Below, one piece after another: positions 9,201-18,138 of a stretch of 64,000 nt of DNA. The notes beneath the pieces were generated by a model. The model saw only the letters and a program-made list of their open reading frames with translations. It was not told the DNA's origin and did no database searches. The stretch's first letter is position 1, and the number at the start of each line of letters is the position of its first letter. The DNA lies in the NCBI GenBank assembly GCA_024434115.1, contig QMIT01000010.1:124001-188000 (forward strand), given 5' to 3'. The stretch is from Chloroflexota bacterium. Its GTDB lineage: Bacteria > Chloroflexota > Anaerolineae > Aggregatilineales > J027. Both the position numbers and the translations under genes were made by a program.

Positions 9201-12200
9201 CCCGGCCTCCTTAGCGGTACGGAATGCACGGCAATACAGCGAACAACTGCAACTGAATGAACGGTTGACCCGTCGCGCTGTGCAATTGCAGCATATTTCC
9301 TATCTGGGGCAGTTGCTGCGTGAAGGTGCTGATCTGGCCCAATTAATGCAAGAAGTCGCTCGCGCCATTAGCGCAACCATTGGTTTCCGTGTGGTGGCGA
9401 TGAATGTGTTGGACGACAAAGTGCAGTCCTATCGCATGATTGCGGTAGTGGGGACGGAAATAGCCAAAGAGGAACAGGACAAAACGATTATCCCGGTTGA
9501 ATATATCGCTGGGATGATGCAGCCGCGCTGGAAGATTGGCGACTCCTATTTCATGCCTGCCGAACTCAAGAGCGAATGGCTGCCCGACCAAAAAGATTTA
9601 AGTATCCGCTCCGACCCTGAATTTGCCAAGAAGACTGGCCCACGCGGGTGGCGCAATGAAGATGAATTGTTGGTGCCCATTCGCGGCTCAACGGGCAATA
9701 TGCTCGGTTTCATCTCGGTGGACGATCCACGCGATGGCCTCCGCCCCGATGCTGAAGAAGTAGAGTCTCTTGAAGTATTCGCGGCACAGGTTGGCTCGAT
9801 TATTGAAAACTTCCGTTTGGTCGAAAGTGTGCAGCAAGAAGCGGAATCGGCCCGCCGCGAACGTGACCGTTTAGCACAGTTGCATCTAGTCTCCAGCGAA
9901 ATCCAACGTGCCAGTGACATGAGCGCCCGCCTGCAAGCCGTTGCCGATGGTATTGTTTCGGCAGGTTGGCAGCGGGTGCAGATTACGCTGCGTGATGAAA
10001 AACTGGAACCCTCCCTGCTGATTTATTCGGGTTATGACCCCGAAGAGGCCAGCAATCTGTATGGCAAACTGCTACCCGGCAAGATTTGGCGCGAACGCTT
10101 TAACGACCTTGCATTCCATGATCTGCGGGTCGGGCGAGCCTATTATCTGCGTTATAACCATCCTTGGGTGCAAAAGAATATTTTCCGAGGGCGTCCCCCA
10201 ACCCCGCGCGAAGTGAGTGAGGACGACTGGCATCCGCAGGACGTTTTGTACCTTCCGTTGTATGGACAAGACCAGAAGCGTATTATCGGTCTGATTCGCA
10301 TGGGGATGCCCATTGATGGCAAGCGCCCCACCGAAGACAGCCTGCAACCCATTGAATTGTTCGCGCTGCAAGCATCTGCGGCAATTGAAAACACGCGGTT
10401 GTATCAAGAAACCGCCCGCCAAGCCGAAACCGAACAGCGCCTGAATGAATTGATGGAAGCGATGGCTTCTACACTTGACCAGACCGAAATTGTACGGGCG
10501 CTGGCAGGTGGGTTGAAGCCGTTTGTGGTGTTTACTCGTATGCACCTTGCTTTGCCTGCGGGTGAAAATGCCGCCAACTTTGAAATGACCCGCGTTGAGT
10601 TGACACCGGATGGTCGCGTCCATATCTTCCCCGACAATCCCATCCCAACCAGCGGCACGGCATTGGGTATTGTGTTTGCTACGGGCCGTTCTCAAACTTT
10701 TGAAACAAGCCTCGGCTCATCTTTTGAAGCCTATGAAGACCTGCCGATTTGGGCCGCTGAAGGCGAACGCATGATGTTGATGGTGCCGATGATCGCGGGT
10801 GGTAAAACACTCGGCGTCTTGCGGCTCGGCAGTGAGTTAGGTGGGACGTTTGGATTAACCGACTCAGACAGCATGACACTGGTTCAACGTATGGCGAACC
10901 TGTCGGCTGTGTCTATCCAAAACTCGCGCTTGTTTGGCTCGTTGGAAGAAAGCACCTCGTTTAACGAAGCGGTGGTGCAGTCCATTCAACAGGGTATTGT
11001 CGTGTTGGATGCCGAACTGCGAATTCAACTGGCAAATGCCTTCATGATTAGCCACTATGGTTGGAGTCCGGATGTGGTGGGCCGCCAGTTGTTTGACTAT
11101 CGGCCTGAATTCCGTGATTTCCTAGAAGACCCATTGCGTGAAGCCCTGACCACCGGGCGCGAATATCATCAGTTTGACCTGCAAGATATTGACTCCGATG
11201 GCCGCCTTGTCATTCGCAACTTCTATACCTACCCGCTGCGCCAGCGCGAACGTGTTACGGGTATCGTACTTTTGGTCGAAGACATTACGCAGCGTGCAGT
11301 GTTGGAAGCCAACCTTGCCACCCAAGCCGAACAACTAGCGACCTTGACCGCCGTGTCGAGCCAGATGACGGGCACGCTCAAACCCGACGAAGTGGTTGAG
11401 GTCGTGTTGGATGCGTTGGATAATGTGATTCCGTATGACGGCGCGGTGGTATGGCTACTTGATCCCAAATATCCAGACCGTTTGCAGATTGCGGCGGCGC
11501 GTGGGTTCTATGACCCCGGTACAGCCTCATCGCGCGAACTGATTGGCCTGTGGGTTGAGATTGACAGTAGCGAACTGTTCCGCGATATGTCGGCCAACCG
11601 TAGCGTGATTAATGTAGGCGATACCACCAGCGGCGATCCTCGATTCCCGTATGGTGAGGCGCGGGTGTATAAAAATTGGCTGGGTGTGCCGCTGATTTCC
11701 AAGAGTGAAATCATCGGTGTGCTGCAATTGGAAAAGAAGCAGGCCAGTTTCTACACCAGCCAGCATGAGCAACTACTCCTAACGTTTGCTAACCAGTCGG
11801 CAGTCGCGTTGAGCAATGCCCAGTTGTTTGCGGAAACCCAAGATCGTGCCGAAGAACTCAATCGTCAGGCCGAGCGTTTGGCCCTGCTGAACCGTGTGTC
11901 GGTCTCCCTATCGCAATCCCTCGATATTGAAAACGTCTTTGAAATCACCCTGCGTGAGACCGCCATTGCCCTGAATGTGCCTGAAGCCGCTGCAATCAAG
12001 GTGGATCAGGAAACTGGCATTTGTAAGGTGTTGATTGAACACCCGCGTGGCGACGAAGAACCCTCGCTGGTTTTCACAATGGGGGATAACGCCCTGATGC
12101 AGCGTATCCGTGAGGCTCTGCTACCGCAGGTGATTGAAAATGTGCAGGCCGATACTCCGATTACTCGCGCTGCCCGTGAAATCATGCGTCGCAAGGATGA

Positions 12201-15135
12201 CGTACAGACGACCTTGATTGTGCCGCTGGTGATTAGTGGTTCGATTATCGGGGCGATGCGTTTTGATATTTTGGAACCGAGCGCTCGGTTTACCAGCGAA
12301 CAAATTGACCTTGCTCAGACGCTTGCCAGCCAAGCCGCCATCGCCGTGCAAAACGCGGGCTTGTATGAACAATCGGTTCAACGTACCTATCAACTGGAAA
12401 CCTTGTTCGAGGCGGCCCAATCTACGGCGGTCACGCTCGACCTCGAAGACGCGATGCGTCGTGTCGTGACGCAAATGTTGATCGCCCTGCGGGCCGATAC
12501 CTGTTCGGTGATGACATGGGACAACATTGAAAATAACCTAGTTTTGAGCGAATCAGCGAGTACATGGGTCGAGGAAGTGCCCCACGACCCCAAAGGCACA
12601 GTTTACGATTTAGCCAAGTACCCGGTACGTATGAGCGTCCTGAATGACCGCCGCGTGATCAGTATTCGTGTTGATGACCCGAACGCGGATGAGGCCGAAG
12701 TTGCTTCGATGCAAGGTGCCAGCGTGAGTTCACGGGTGTTGGTGCCCCTCATTGTGAATGAGGTGTCCATCGGGATTGCCCAACTCGATTTGCGCGAAAA
12801 AGGCCGCTATGTTGAACCTAGCCAAATTCGACTGCTGCGCACCCTTGCCAGCCAAGCCGCGATTGCTATTGAAAATGCTCGTTTGCAGACCGAGACACGT
12901 AGCCAAATTGAGGAACTTTACCTCATCAATGATCTCTCGATGGCGGTATCTGGCACGGTAGACTTTGACCAAATTTTGGAAAAAATCCGCGATCAACTGC
13001 CCATGCTAACCGATGCTCAATTTGTGTATGTGGCGTTGTATGACCGCGAAAAGAACGAAATTCAATTCCCGGTGGCTATTGACCAACTCGGCGACGATGC
13101 GCCTATTTCAAACTATGCCCCTACACCCAAAGATGAATTTGGATATATCATCCAGCGGCGTGCGCCTTTGCTCATGGCGGGCTTGAGCCTAAGCCAAATC
13201 CGCGCCAATTTGGGCATGACCGAGACTTTGTTCCCGACAGCCATGTGTTTCCTCGGCGTGCCGATGTTTGCCGGGGATGAATTGACGGGTATTTTGGCAG
13301 TGCGGGACGATGAAAATGCCCGTAAGTTCAGTCTAAACGACCAGCGTATTTTGAATACAGTCGGCGCTCAATTGGCGGTGGCCCTACAAAATGCCCGCTT
13401 GTTCAAGCAGATGGCCGCCTTTACCGAGACACTGGAACGGCGTGTGTTGGAACGTACTTCGCAGTTGGAGCAGGAACGTCAGCGTCTCAGCACTCTCTAT
13501 AACATCACATCAGAAATCGCGGCGGCCACACTCGACCTTGACCGTATTTTGAATAGCACCCTTGAAGCAGTGTCGGAGGCGATTGGATCCACGAGTTCGG
13601 TGGTATTGGCAATTGATGATATTTCAGATCGGCTGTATGTCTTGACCCATCGTGGGTTGGACGTGGACGACGAATCCGACCGTTTGCAGCTTCGCCAGAA
13701 TGAAGGCTTGGCGGGATGGGTGATTCAAAATCGGCAGGGGTTGGTGTTGTCGGATGTGCAAAAAGACCCACGCTGGTTGTCTATCACGGATCGTGACCGT
13801 CAACCCCGTGCGTGTGTGGCGGCTCTGTTGGAAAGCGCCGAAGATATTCGCGGGGTGATTATGTTCTTTAACGAAGCGACGGGTGTGTTTAACGATGAAC
13901 ACCTGCGTCTCGTAGTTGCCGCCGCGACACAGCTTGCCAATGCCATGAACAACAGCGAGTTGTACGTCCTTATCCGTGATCAGGCCGAACGTCTAGGCGC
14001 GATTCTGCGGCAGGAACAAGTTGAATCTACCAAGAACACCGCCACCTTGAACTCCATCGCGGACGGTGTGATGTATGCAAATGAAAAAGGCATCATCCGC
14101 GTGTTTAACAATACAGCGGAACGCATTCTGGGCCTTTCCGGTGACCAAGTGCTCAATCGCCATATCCGCGAATTGACCGGGATTTACGGTGGACGTGCGA
14201 CGGGTTGGGCCGAGACGTTGGAAAACTGGATGCAGAACCCAACCCATCATCTCGATAAAGCCGAGCAGTTTGTTGAAGAACTGCTGACATTGGAAGATGA
14301 GCGTGTGGTTAGTGTGCGTTTGACCCCCGTGAACATGGGGGATCAATTCCTCGGTACGGTGTCGGTCTTCCGTGATATTACGCGCGAAGTTGAAGTGGAT
14401 CGTCTCAAGAGCGAGTTTGTGGCGACGGTATCTCACGAACTGCGTACCCCGATGACCAGCATCAAAGGGTATGCGGACTTGCTGTTGTTAGGGGCGGCGG
14501 GTGAAATTACCGAAGCCCAACAGCGCTTTTTGCAGACCATTAAACAAAACGCTGACCGCCTTAGTATTTTGGTGAATGATTTGCTCGAAGTGTCCCGTAT
14601 TGATCAGGGCCGGATGCCGCTGCGATTCGCTCCGGTGGAGGTAGGTGAAGTTCTACAAACCGTGCGGACACACCTCGAAGGGCGTATCAAAGATCAAGAC
14701 AAGTCCATGATACTAGAGACGGATGTTCCGAATGACATGCCGCGTGTTCGCGCAGATTATGATAAAATCATTCAAGTCATCCAGAATATTGCGGATAACG
14801 CCTTCAACTATACACCAGAAGGAGGCACGATCCGCCTAAGCGCCCAATATGTGCCAGACGACGAGGCGGTTATTTTTGTTGTCCGTGATAGTGGGATTGG
14901 CATACCACCGGAGGTGCAAAGTCGCGTCTTTGAGCGTTTCTTCCGGGGTGACGAATATAGTGAAGTCGTGATGGATACTCCCGGTACAGGCCTCGGGTTA
15001 GCCATCGTGAAGGAATTGGTCGGGATGCACAACGGTACCATCTGGTTAGAAAGTGTCGTTGGCAAGGGCACCACCTTCTATGTCAAACTTCCGGTAGCGG
15101 TAGATACGCTAGAGACAGAAGATAATCAGAATTAG
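6202..15135 (+). CDS. Giant multi-GAF hybrid-type sensor histidine kinase
   Basis: 2977 residues, several times the usual size of a histidine kinase. Order: one N-terminal membrane segment (about 2-25), PAS (about 45-135), eight GAF domains (about 150-1582), a second PAS (about 1589-1700), five more GAF domains (about 1713-2590, with a short coiled coil near 2411-2428), a third PAS (about 2614-2730), HisKA with phospho-acceptor His2745 (SHELRTP), and HATPase with G boxes DSGIGI and GTGLGL up to about 2967. Most GAF units end in a recognisable IENARLY-like helix. GAF2 and GAF3 are especially alike and look like a tandem duplicate. Response-regulator genes lie directly before and after it. Its ligands cannot be told from the sequence. 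Confidence 0.95.
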   Translation: MLVEIFFVIIGLAFILWLWGFTYQLLRSRRYEPQVEEKPILPVNLLDNNDGVIVAEGRGHLVYINQNARSLFGLNGGDPNLTSLSSRVEPSDVFQDLFADEGRASFRLGMKRIQAASHAIPTTEGRRMVVVLRDASREAADDEELLDPERALMVVQEVSQTISGGLDLRQTLNTILTSLSRVLQFDAGEITLWDNNLNALRPVGRIGDRVYANLLDEMGGLYEIDEGFTGWIARYRQPLMLGDVSVRSDVRPKLETFPFKSYAGLPLLISNRFIGTLELTSYQRHAFDHEDLALLQSVAGQAAIAIENARLSGEQASRLTQLSGLQDIVQTMGEMSSPRELFEQLSMRIADLMNVEVCGLLLFEDDSESLVSQLPFFGVPDSVISLYRIPAPPNSAGYNIWQNSPWWFSNDLLNNELVGALNMRNMAEVIGLRSAALVPLSIGNNRIGLVQVSNKRDGGGFSEDDMRLLSIFAAQATIVIENANLYERERRYVAELAGLQQMTQVMNVADQSELLKEVTQRISGMMRAEMCGLLFFEKNTVQGDEQEHILVAQKPFFGIDEDGIQFYQVPVALGSVFDQLYAGRDYWFTNDLKMEVWAGAMNFAQLASMLGFERTLMVPLVIGGQRIGLLQVSNKLNGEDFTDSDARLMMIASGQAAVLIENARLFREVERLTLETDTMRTISEAAATQTDISKILEESLGRIARLFGVQVVAVGFLDTQTGDLNYETTAIFGTKLASSIVMDAYSAGFANSPVISRRPFRTEDMVRDKRVLTPYRQIANRLNLKNCLIVPLVINQRSLGEIIVANRLAGEFTESDEQLLLTIGAQIAAAVERGRLTATSDAELRARLEEQESIERLSRELGETLILDRLLDVIRNEVLRSTPAQEVSVVLFKPSSEWMTADKPEIESRMGLTQLFTVETVGADDVPILPIEQQVLQTGDAVTIEDFAAASIAAGVATARSAIAQPVRLGNEVAGIISVFSDQPSGLPDQTRVLLSRLSRPASLAVRNARQYSEQLQLNERLTRRAVQLQHISYLGQLLREGADLAQLMQEVARAISATIGFRVVAMNVLDDKVQSYRMIAVVGTEIAKEEQDKTIIPVEYIAGMMQPRWKIGDSYFMPAELKSEWLPDQKDLSIRSDPEFAKKTGPRGWRNEDELLVPIRGSTGNMLGFISVDDPRDGLRPDAEEVESLEVFAAQVGSIIENFRLVESVQQEAESARRERDRLAQLHLVSSEIQRASDMSARLQAVADGIVSAGWQRVQITLRDEKLEPSLLIYSGYDPEEASNLYGKLLPGKIWRERFNDLAFHDLRVGRAYYLRYNHPWVQKNIFRGRPPTPREVSEDDWHPQDVLYLPLYGQDQKRIIGLIRMGMPIDGKRPTEDSLQPIELFALQASAAIENTRLYQETARQAETEQRLNELMEAMASTLDQTEIVRALAGGLKPFVVFTRMHLALPAGENAANFEMTRVELTPDGRVHIFPDNPIPTSGTALGIVFATGRSQTFETSLGSSFEAYEDLPIWAAEGERMMLMVPMIAGGKTLGVLRLGSELGGTFGLTDSDSMTLVQRMANLSAVSIQNSRLFGSLEESTSFNEAVVQSIQQGIVVLDAELRIQLANAFMISHYGWSPDVVGRQLFDYRPEFRDFLEDPLREALTTGREYHQFDLQDIDSDGRLVIRNFYTYPLRQRERVTGIVLLVEDITQRAVLEANLATQAEQLATLTAVSSQMTGTLKPDEVVEVVLDALDNVIPYDGAVVWLLDPKYPDRLQIAAARGFYDPGTASSRELIGLWVEIDSSELFRDMSANRSVINVGDTTSGDPRFPYGEARVYKNWLGVPLISKSEIIGVLQLEKKQASFYTSQHEQLLLTFANQSAVALSNAQLFAETQDRAEELNRQAERLALLNRVSVSLSQSLDIENVFEITLRETAIALNVPEAAAIKVDQETGICKVLIEHPRGDEEPSLVFTMGDNALMQRIREALLPQVIENVQADTPITRAAREIMRRKDDVQTTLIVPLVISGSIIGAMRFDILEPSARFTSEQIDLAQTLASQAAIAVQNAGLYEQSVQRTYQLETLFEAAQSTAVTLDLEDAMRRVVTQMLIALRADTCSVMTWDNIENNLVLSESASTWVEEVPHDPKGTVYDLAKYPVRMSVLNDRRVISIRVDDPNADEAEVASMQGASVSSRVLVPLIVNEVSIGIAQLDLREKGRYVEPSQIRLLRTLASQAAIAIENARLQTETRSQIEELYLINDLSMAVSGTVDFDQILEKIRDQLPMLTDAQFVYVALYDREKNEIQFPVAIDQLGDDAPISNYAPTPKDEFGYIIQRRAPLLMAGLSLSQIRANLGMTETLFPTAMCFLGVPMFAGDELTGILAVRDDENARKFSLNDQRILNTVGAQLAVALQNARLFKQMAAFTETLERRVLERTSQLEQERQRLSTLYNITSEIAAATLDLDRILNSTLEAVSEAIGSTSSVVLAIDDISDRLYVLTHRGLDVDDESDRLQLRQNEGLAGWVIQNRQGLVLSDVQKDPRWLSITDRDRQPRACVAALLESAEDIRGVIMFFNEATGVFNDEHLRLVVAAATQLANAMNNSELYVLIRDQAERLGAILRQEQVESTKNTATLNSIADGVMYANEKGIIRVFNNTAERILGLSGDQVLNRHIRELTGIYGGRATGWAETLENWMQNPTHHLDKAEQFVEELLTLEDERVVSVRLTPVNMGDQFLGTVSVFRDITREVEVDRLKSEFVATVSHELRTPMTSIKGYADLLLLGAAGEITEAQQRFLQTIKQNADRLSILVNDLLEVSRIDQGRMPLRFAPVEVGEVLQTVRTHLEGRIKDQDKSMILETDVPNDMPRVRADYDKIIQVIQNIADNAFNYTPEGGTIRLSAQYVPDDEAVIFVVRDSGIGIPPEVQSRVFERFFRGDEYSEVVMDTPGTGLGLAIVKELVGMHNGTIWLESVVGKGTTFYVKLPVAVDTLETEDNQN

Positions 15136-15180
15136 GATTATTCAGGCAAATAATCTAGGAAGTGAGTTGCAGGAAAGCGT

Positions 15181-15558
15181 ATGGCTAAAATTTTGATAGC
15201 TGAGGATGAGCGCGACATCCGCGACCTGATTGAGTTTACACTCAAGTTTGCGGGTCATGAAGTCGTCAAAGCTGCCAATGGGGCGGAGGCAGTCGAGCTT
15301 GCCCCAACGGTCATGCCCGACTTAATCATGATGGACGTGCGGATGCCCAAGATGACCGGGTATGAAGCCTGCAAAGCGATCAAAGAAATTGAATCGGTCA
15401 AACATGTCCCAGTGGTTTTTCTTTCCGCCAAAGGTCAGGAATCAGAAATTGATACGGGCCTTGAAGCTGGGGCATTTGAGTATATCCTCAAACCCTTTTC
15501 GCCAGAACTGCTTACACGCCGTATAGCGGAGATTCTGGCCCAGTTTAATATTAAATAG
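15181..15558 (+). CDS. CheY-like single-domain response regulator
   Basis: 125 residues, a receiver domain and nothing else. Acidic residues E8-D9, phospho-acceptor D52 (MMDVRMP), a conserved Ser in FLSAKG and the LKPF lysine are all present, so it should be phosphorylatable. It starts 45 bases after the giant kinase and is its most obvious output partner. With no effector domain it must act by protein contact, for example on the hydrolase-like protein encoded 29 bases downstream; that pairing is inference from position. Confidence 0.9.
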   Translation: MAKILIAEDERDIRDLIEFTLKFAGHEVVKAANGAEAVELAPTVMPDLIMMDVRMPKMTGYEACKAIKEIESVKHVPVVFLSAKGQESEIDTGLEAGAFEYILKPFSPELLTRRIAEILAQFNIK

Positions 15559-15587
15559 CGGGTCACGGAAGGCAGATTTAGCCACGC

Positions 15588-16772
15588 ATGAGCGCCATTT
15601 CAATCGGCAGCGACCTTGTACATTATGAAGTGCTCGGCAGGGGTAAACCAGTGGTGTTGCTCCATAGCTGGTTGGGGTCATGGCGGTATTGGATTCCGAC
15701 CATGCAGCAACTCAGCGTGAAATATCGCACCTATGCCCTTGACTTATGGGGATTTGGGGATTCTGGTAAAAACTATCCCCAATATAGTCTTGAGGGACAA
15801 ACCGAGCTTTTGCGCGATTTTGTGAACAAGATGGGGATTCCCAAAGCAGTGTTTATTGGACACGGGTTAGGGGCTGCTGTTGTTACCCATTTTGCCAATG
15901 ATCCGGAGTGCCGTTCGATTGTCCATCGGTTGATGGCGATTGCGCCACCGTTGTTTGATATGGCCCCCCGCCCCTTGACGGCTAATACAGCCCAACAAAA
16001 GTCCCCGCTACCTGCCATCGCGCCTGTCGCTTCCAATGAGGCAGTTGTCGCTGGAATGAGCAGCAGTGGTGCGGCAGATGCCCCTACCCTAATTCGGCCC
16101 ACCAGCGACATTGACCGGGAAAAATTGCGCCAAGCTGCCCTCGCCGCAGGGCTAGATGGATTGGCCTCGCGCATCAAAACCAATACGACTGCCAATCCTG
16201 CACCTACGACGACCCCAACCACCCCAACTCCGCCAGAAACTCCCAGTAGCCCAGCACCTGTTGCCCCAACTCCGCCCGCCGCCGCTGTTGAGGAGACACG
16301 TCTGAGTGGTCAGCCGACACCCGCCAAAGGGACACAGGCCTTGCTTAATAATCCAATCGCAGGGCTGATGGGAGACATGAACCCATTAAATATATTAAAG
16401 GCGCATGTGGATAACTCGTCCAGCGATTTTGAAAAATTAAAGGCAGAAGTAGCGAAGGTTAAATCGGATGTGATTGCCGCCAGCACCGATTCATTTAAAC
16501 ACATCAACACCTTCCGCGAATTATTGCAGATGGCTGCCCCAACGGTTGTACTATTGGGTGAAGCTGACACTTTTATGAAGATACCCGAAGAGACTGTCTT
16601 ATCTCAGCTTTCGGCCCGTCAGCAGTTCAACTTGACAGTCATGGAGGGGATTCGGCACTTTCCAATGCTAGAAGACCCCGCCAAATTTACCCGTTTCCTG
16701 CGCGACTTTTTGGAAACACCGGACGTGACCGATTTGGCGATGAAAGAGGAATGGCGACGACGCACGCGATAA
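15588..16772 (+). CDS. Alpha/beta-hydrolase-fold protein lacking the catalytic serine
   Basis: 394 residues. The N-terminal part follows the alpha/beta-hydrolase pattern (VVLLHSWLGSWRYW, ALDLWGFGDSG), and the C-terminal part has the acid strand VLLGEADTF and the histidine segment GIRHFPML. At the nucleophile elbow the sequence is GHGLG, with Gly93 where GxSxG should have Ser. The middle, about residues 140-250, is an Ala/Pro/Thr-rich low-complexity insert (TTPTTPTPPETPSSP). The protein is therefore probably not an active serine hydrolase and may be a binding or signalling protein. It is the last gene of the signalling locus. Confidence 0.8.
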   Translation: MSAISIGSDLVHYEVLGRGKPVVLLHSWLGSWRYWIPTMQQLSVKYRTYALDLWGFGDSGKNYPQYSLEGQTELLRDFVNKMGIPKAVFIGHGLGAAVVTHFANDPECRSIVHRLMAIAPPLFDMAPRPLTANTAQQKSPLPAIAPVASNEAVVAGMSSSGAADAPTLIRPTSDIDREKLRQAALAAGLDGLASRIKTNTTANPAPTTTPTTPTPPETPSSPAPVAPTPPAAAVEETRLSGQPTPAKGTQALLNNPIAGLMGDMNPLNILKAHVDNSSSDFEKLKAEVAKVKSDVIAASTDSFKHINTFRELLQMAAPTVVLLGEADTFMKIPEETVLSQLSARQQFNLTVMEGIRHFPMLEDPAKFTRFLRDFLETPDVTDLAMKEEWRRRTR

Positions 16773-16795
16773 GGGTCTGGGCAATAAGAATACGG

Positions 16796-16824
16796 TTGAC
16801 AGGCCGCTTGTGTTCCGCTACGAT
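16796..16824 (+). promoter_or_regulatory. Sigma-70 promoter of the SRP RNA gene
   Basis: TTGACA at 16796-16801 and TACGAT at 16819-16824 are separated by exactly 17 bases. Transcription should begin near 16831, just ahead of the first predicted helix of the SRP RNA. Confidence 0.8.
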
Positions 16825-16831
16825 GTTCAAG

Positions 16832-16986
16832 CGATACTGAAAGCGGTTGTTTTCAGTAAGCTCGGACTTGGCCCTGCGCGGCAGAGCCTTCGAATTTGGT
16901 CAGGCCTGAGAGGGAGCAGCCATAAGGAGTCCCCTCTGGGTGTCGTAGGATCACCGGGTCTGAGCTTACTGCGGATAACTGCTTTT
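16832..16986 (+). ncRNA. ffs: Signal recognition particle RNA
   Basis: The conserved SRP helix-8 core is readable: GGTCAGG, the stem CCT with GAGA tetraloop and GGG, then AGCAGCC (about 16898-16921). The flanks fold back on each other: CAGTAAGCTCGGAC near 16854 pairs with GTCTGAGCTTACTG near 16958-16971, and AGCGGTTGT pairs with ATAACTGCT at the 3' side. The RNA binds Ffh and targets nascent membrane proteins. The 5' end is set from the promoter and the 3' end from the closing helix, so both are approximate by several bases. The length, about 150, lies between the small 4.5S and the large Alu-bearing bacterial forms. Confidence 0.85.
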
Positions 16987-17002
16987 CATAACGGTCAACA
17001 TT

Positions 17003-18100
17003 ATGTCCCGGCAAATCAAACTCAGCCCCACGCTTCTCCCCGATTCTCCATCTCTGTTGGCACGCCGCTGGGTTAGATTATCGCTGTTAGGGATGATTCT
17101 CATGGTTATAGCGATTGCGGTATTTATCGCTGAGACTTTCTTTGCTCGCACCACCATCACCATTGATGTCAACGGCAATGTTCGTGAAGTGCGAACTGAT
17201 GCCCGTACCGTGCAGGAAGCCCTCCAAGATGCCAATGTTTTGATTGATGAGGCGGATAGAGTCACCCCTCCCCTGCAAACGCGCTTGAATGGCAATATGA
17301 CCATTACGATCGTCAAAGCCCATCAATTGGTATTGGAAATGGGTGGGGACGTGCGGCGCGTCTATACCCATTCGAGTGATCCCCTCGTGATTCTCACCGA
17401 ACAGAGTATTCAATTGGGGCCAAATGATGTTTTATATGTTGACCATCGGCCCTATCAACCAGATCAATCCCTTTCAAACATTCCACCACGCTATTTGCAG
17501 GTCATCCTCGCCAAAAATTACACCCTGATTGATGGCGAACAGAAACAACCCCTCTATGGACAGTCCGTAATGCATACTGTTGGCGAAGTTTTGGAAGAAA
17601 ATGGCGTGACGCTTTATCTTGCCGACCAAATTTCACCTGCACCAAATACCTCTTTAACCGATGGCCTTGCGATTGTCATTACGCGCTCGACGCCGGTTCA
17701 GATTTCAGTGGATGGGCAGCAGCTACAAACGCGGGCCATTGGCGCTACCGTGCATGATGTTCTCAATATGCTAGGATTTCCGTTGTTGGGTTTTGATTAC
17801 ACCATTCCAGCCGAGGATACCCCGTTTTCACCCGATATGGAGATTCAGGTCGTCCGCGTGATTGAAGATTTTGAGGTTGAACAGACACCGATTCCCTTTG
17901 AAGTGGTCATGGTCAGTGCCGAGGATTTAGGGCCGGATGAACAGCGTATTATCCAAGAGGGTGTGCCGGGGGTGCAGGAAAGACGGGTGCGCGTGCGCCG
18001 TGAAAATGACCAGATTGTCAGTCGGGTGGTTCAAGAAACGTGGACAGTGATTGATCCCATCCCACAAATTGTGGCGTATGGGGGTACTCCTCCCCAGTAG
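17003..18100 (+). CDS. YabE-like envelope protein with DUF348 repeats and a G5 domain
   Basis: 365 residues. A basic N-terminus is followed by one membrane segment (about 31-48), three DUF348 (ubiquitin-like) repeats beginning near residues 52, 165 and 232, and a C-terminal G5 domain (about 290-355; VVMVSAEDLGPDE, VVQETWTV). The family, with RpfB and YabE, acts at the cell wall. Here the usual catalytic 3D or lysozyme-like domain is missing, so only the wall-binding part remains. Its place directly before rsmA repeats the Bacillus yabE-rnmV-ksgA order. The ATG has no clear ribosome-binding site and lies 16 bases after the SRP RNA. Confidence 0.85.
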   Translation: MSRQIKLSPTLLPDSPSLLARRWVRLSLLGMILMVIAIAVFIAETFFARTTITIDVNGNVREVRTDARTVQEALQDANVLIDEADRVTPPLQTRLNGNMTITIVKAHQLVLEMGGDVRRVYTHSSDPLVILTEQSIQLGPNDVLYVDHRPYQPDQSLSNIPPRYLQVILAKNYTLIDGEQKQPLYGQSVMHTVGEVLEENGVTLYLADQISPAPNTSLTDGLAIVITRSTPVQISVDGQQLQTRAIGATVHDVLNMLGFPLLGFDYTIPAEDTPFSPDMEIQVVRVIEDFEVEQTPIPFEVVMVSAEDLGPDEQRIIQEGVPGVQERRVRVRRENDQIVSRVVQETWTVIDPIPQIVAYGGTPPQ

Positions 18101-18138
18101 TGATATAAGGATGGCTTGTCATTAGTAATCCCAAAAAT

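Noticed and set aside
16810-17076. Open frame across the SRP RNA
   Set aside because: It runs through the conserved SRP core and the YabE-like start; the RNA explains the sequence better.
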